DNA of 23,365 bases, from assembly GCA_041572275.1 (NCBI GenBank), contig JBFFSQ010000023.1, positions 1 to 23,365 on the forward strand. The letters run 5' to 3'. Of the stretch, positions 22,676 through 23,365 are shown in pieces; the first letter of the stretch is position 1, and each line of letters begins with the position of its first letter. The translations under genes were made by a program, and so were the position numbers. This DNA is from JBFFSQ01 sp041572275 (lineage in GTDB: Bacteria; Pseudomonadota; Gammaproteobacteria; SZUA-229). The notes under the pieces were generated by a model. That model worked only from the letters and a program-made list of their open reading frames with translations. It did not search any database and was not told the DNA's origin.

Positions 22676-23365
22676 TTAGAAATAACTGCTCAGTGTCATT
22701 GAAAACAGAGTGTGATCGGAGCGGCTTTCGGGCTCCAGTATGGTAGAACCCGCCCAGGCTCCAGTGGTGATAGTCTCGAGGTTACTTTTACCGAACTCCC
22801 AGTGGCGGTGCTCCAGGGTGAAAGTAAGGGTCTGGTTAGTCGACAGCATTTTTTGATAGACAAATGCAACACGAGCACCCGGGCGGTCACCGAGATCGAG
22901 CACAGGCTCGCCTGAACCGAATGGGGTCAGGTCAACCAGGATGGTGCCATTAAAGGTATAAGATAGACCCAGCTCAAAATTAAGGGTGTCATTGTTATAT
23001 TGCTGTAAGGTAGAGATCAGGCCGACTTCTGCTGACCACCAGCGATATTGTTCAAAAAGTCCACTGACACCATTATTCGGTAGTATGCTTCGATCCCATA
23101 TTTGATAGTTAATGCCTAGATAGTAATTGGTCTTGACAGGGCTGAAACCGTTTGAAAGAGTGTGGCGATAATCAAGTCGGTAAATCGTTTCATCAGTAGT
23201 CGTTTGATGGGGGGTACCGAGTTGGGTTTGGCCGTCATAATTTACATTACCATCGAAAAGCTGGAATCTGAGTAGGTTGTTGTTACCCGTAAGATTAAAG
23301 CTTATTCCTGGAATTAAACCCGTTTCACGATTCAGTGAAGATCCGGCATCATCATATTCTTCATA
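22676..23365 (-). CDS. Outer-membrane beta-barrel protein, C-terminal part
   Basis: The minus-strand frame is open without a stop from the right window edge to the TAA at 22676, giving 229 residues of a protein whose N-terminus lies outside. Shorter frames starting at GTG near 22903 are internal. The sequence is a run of amphipathic strands of about ten residues (for example ISFNLTGNNNLLRFQLF, TNYYLGINYQIW, LNFELGLSYTF, RVAFVYQKML, LTFTLEHRHWEF), rich in Tyr, Asn and Gly, and ends in SMTLSSYF. A terminal aromatic residue is the barrel-assembly signal. I do not recognise the specific family or substrate. Confidence 0.8.
   Translation of the reverse strand, partial: YEEYDDAGSSLNRETGLIPGISFNLTGNNNLLRFQLFDGNVNYDGQTQLGTPHQTTTDETIYRLDYRHTLSNGFSPVKTNYYLGINYQIWDRSILPNNGVSGLFEQYRWWSAEVGLISTLQQYNNDTLNFELGLSYTFNGTILVDLTPFGSGEPVLDLGDRPGARVAFVYQKMLSTNQTLTFTLEHRHWEFGKSNLETITTGAWAGSTILEPESRSDHTLFSMTLSSYF

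Noticed and set aside
1..23365. CRISPR arrays, rRNA genes, prophage or intact insertion sequences
   Set aside because: I saw no regularly spaced repeats, rRNA sequence, transposase, integrase or phage gene on either strand.

Overview
The window reads as chromosomal DNA of a free-living gammaproteobacterium. The evidence is a gammaproteobacterial-type RpoD (617 aa), an AUA-decoding tRNA-Ile(CAU) just downstream of rpoD, a PykA-type pyruvate kinase, two outer-membrane beta-barrel proteins, and moderate-GC codon use with strong bias in the glycolytic genes. The packed tkt-gap-pgk-pyk-fba cluster recalls autotrophs and methylotrophs, where these enzymes serve the Calvin or ribulose-monophosphate cycles. 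No rubisco, phosphoribulokinase or hexulose-phosphate synthase is present, so that lifestyle is inference only.

Left part (1-6100): the 3' part of a YyaL/DUF255 protein, then gpmI with a strong terminator. Next is an envelope-stress-like locus: an ECF sigma factor, a zinc-finger membrane anti-sigma factor, a small secreted Met/Glu/Gln-rich protein, and a TPR plus beta-barrel outer-membrane protein. The sigma and anti-sigma genes are each preceded by the same bipartite element, GGAACC-N16-CGTG, which looks like an autoregulated ECF promoter. This locus is the best candidate for an undescribed system.

Middle (6100-12150): a lone gene encoding an unusual fusion of a GNAT acetyltransferase with an HDAC/acetylpolyamine amidohydrolase. 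It lies between two gene-poor spacers that hold a REP-like hairpin and a decayed copy of a tRNA 3' end. Then come tRNA-Ile(CAU) and rpoD on the minus strand, with a clear tRNA promoter between them and a long perfect hairpin upstream of rpoD. A divergent thioredoxin/peroxiredoxin-like gene follows.

Right part (12150-23365): tkt, gap, pgk, pyk (TTG start) and fba, separated by hairpins or terminators that could set separate expression levels. Then come an orphan PhnD-like periplasmic binding protein, a convergent YqhA/UPF0114 membrane protein, an AGCS sodium:amino-acid symporter overlapping an FKBP-type prolyl isomerase, and the 3' part of a minus-strand outer-membrane protein cut by the window edge. 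gpmI, tkt, gap, pgk, pyk and fba together cover much of lower glycolysis/gluconeogenesis and the transketolase step. Enolase and triose-phosphate isomerase are not here.
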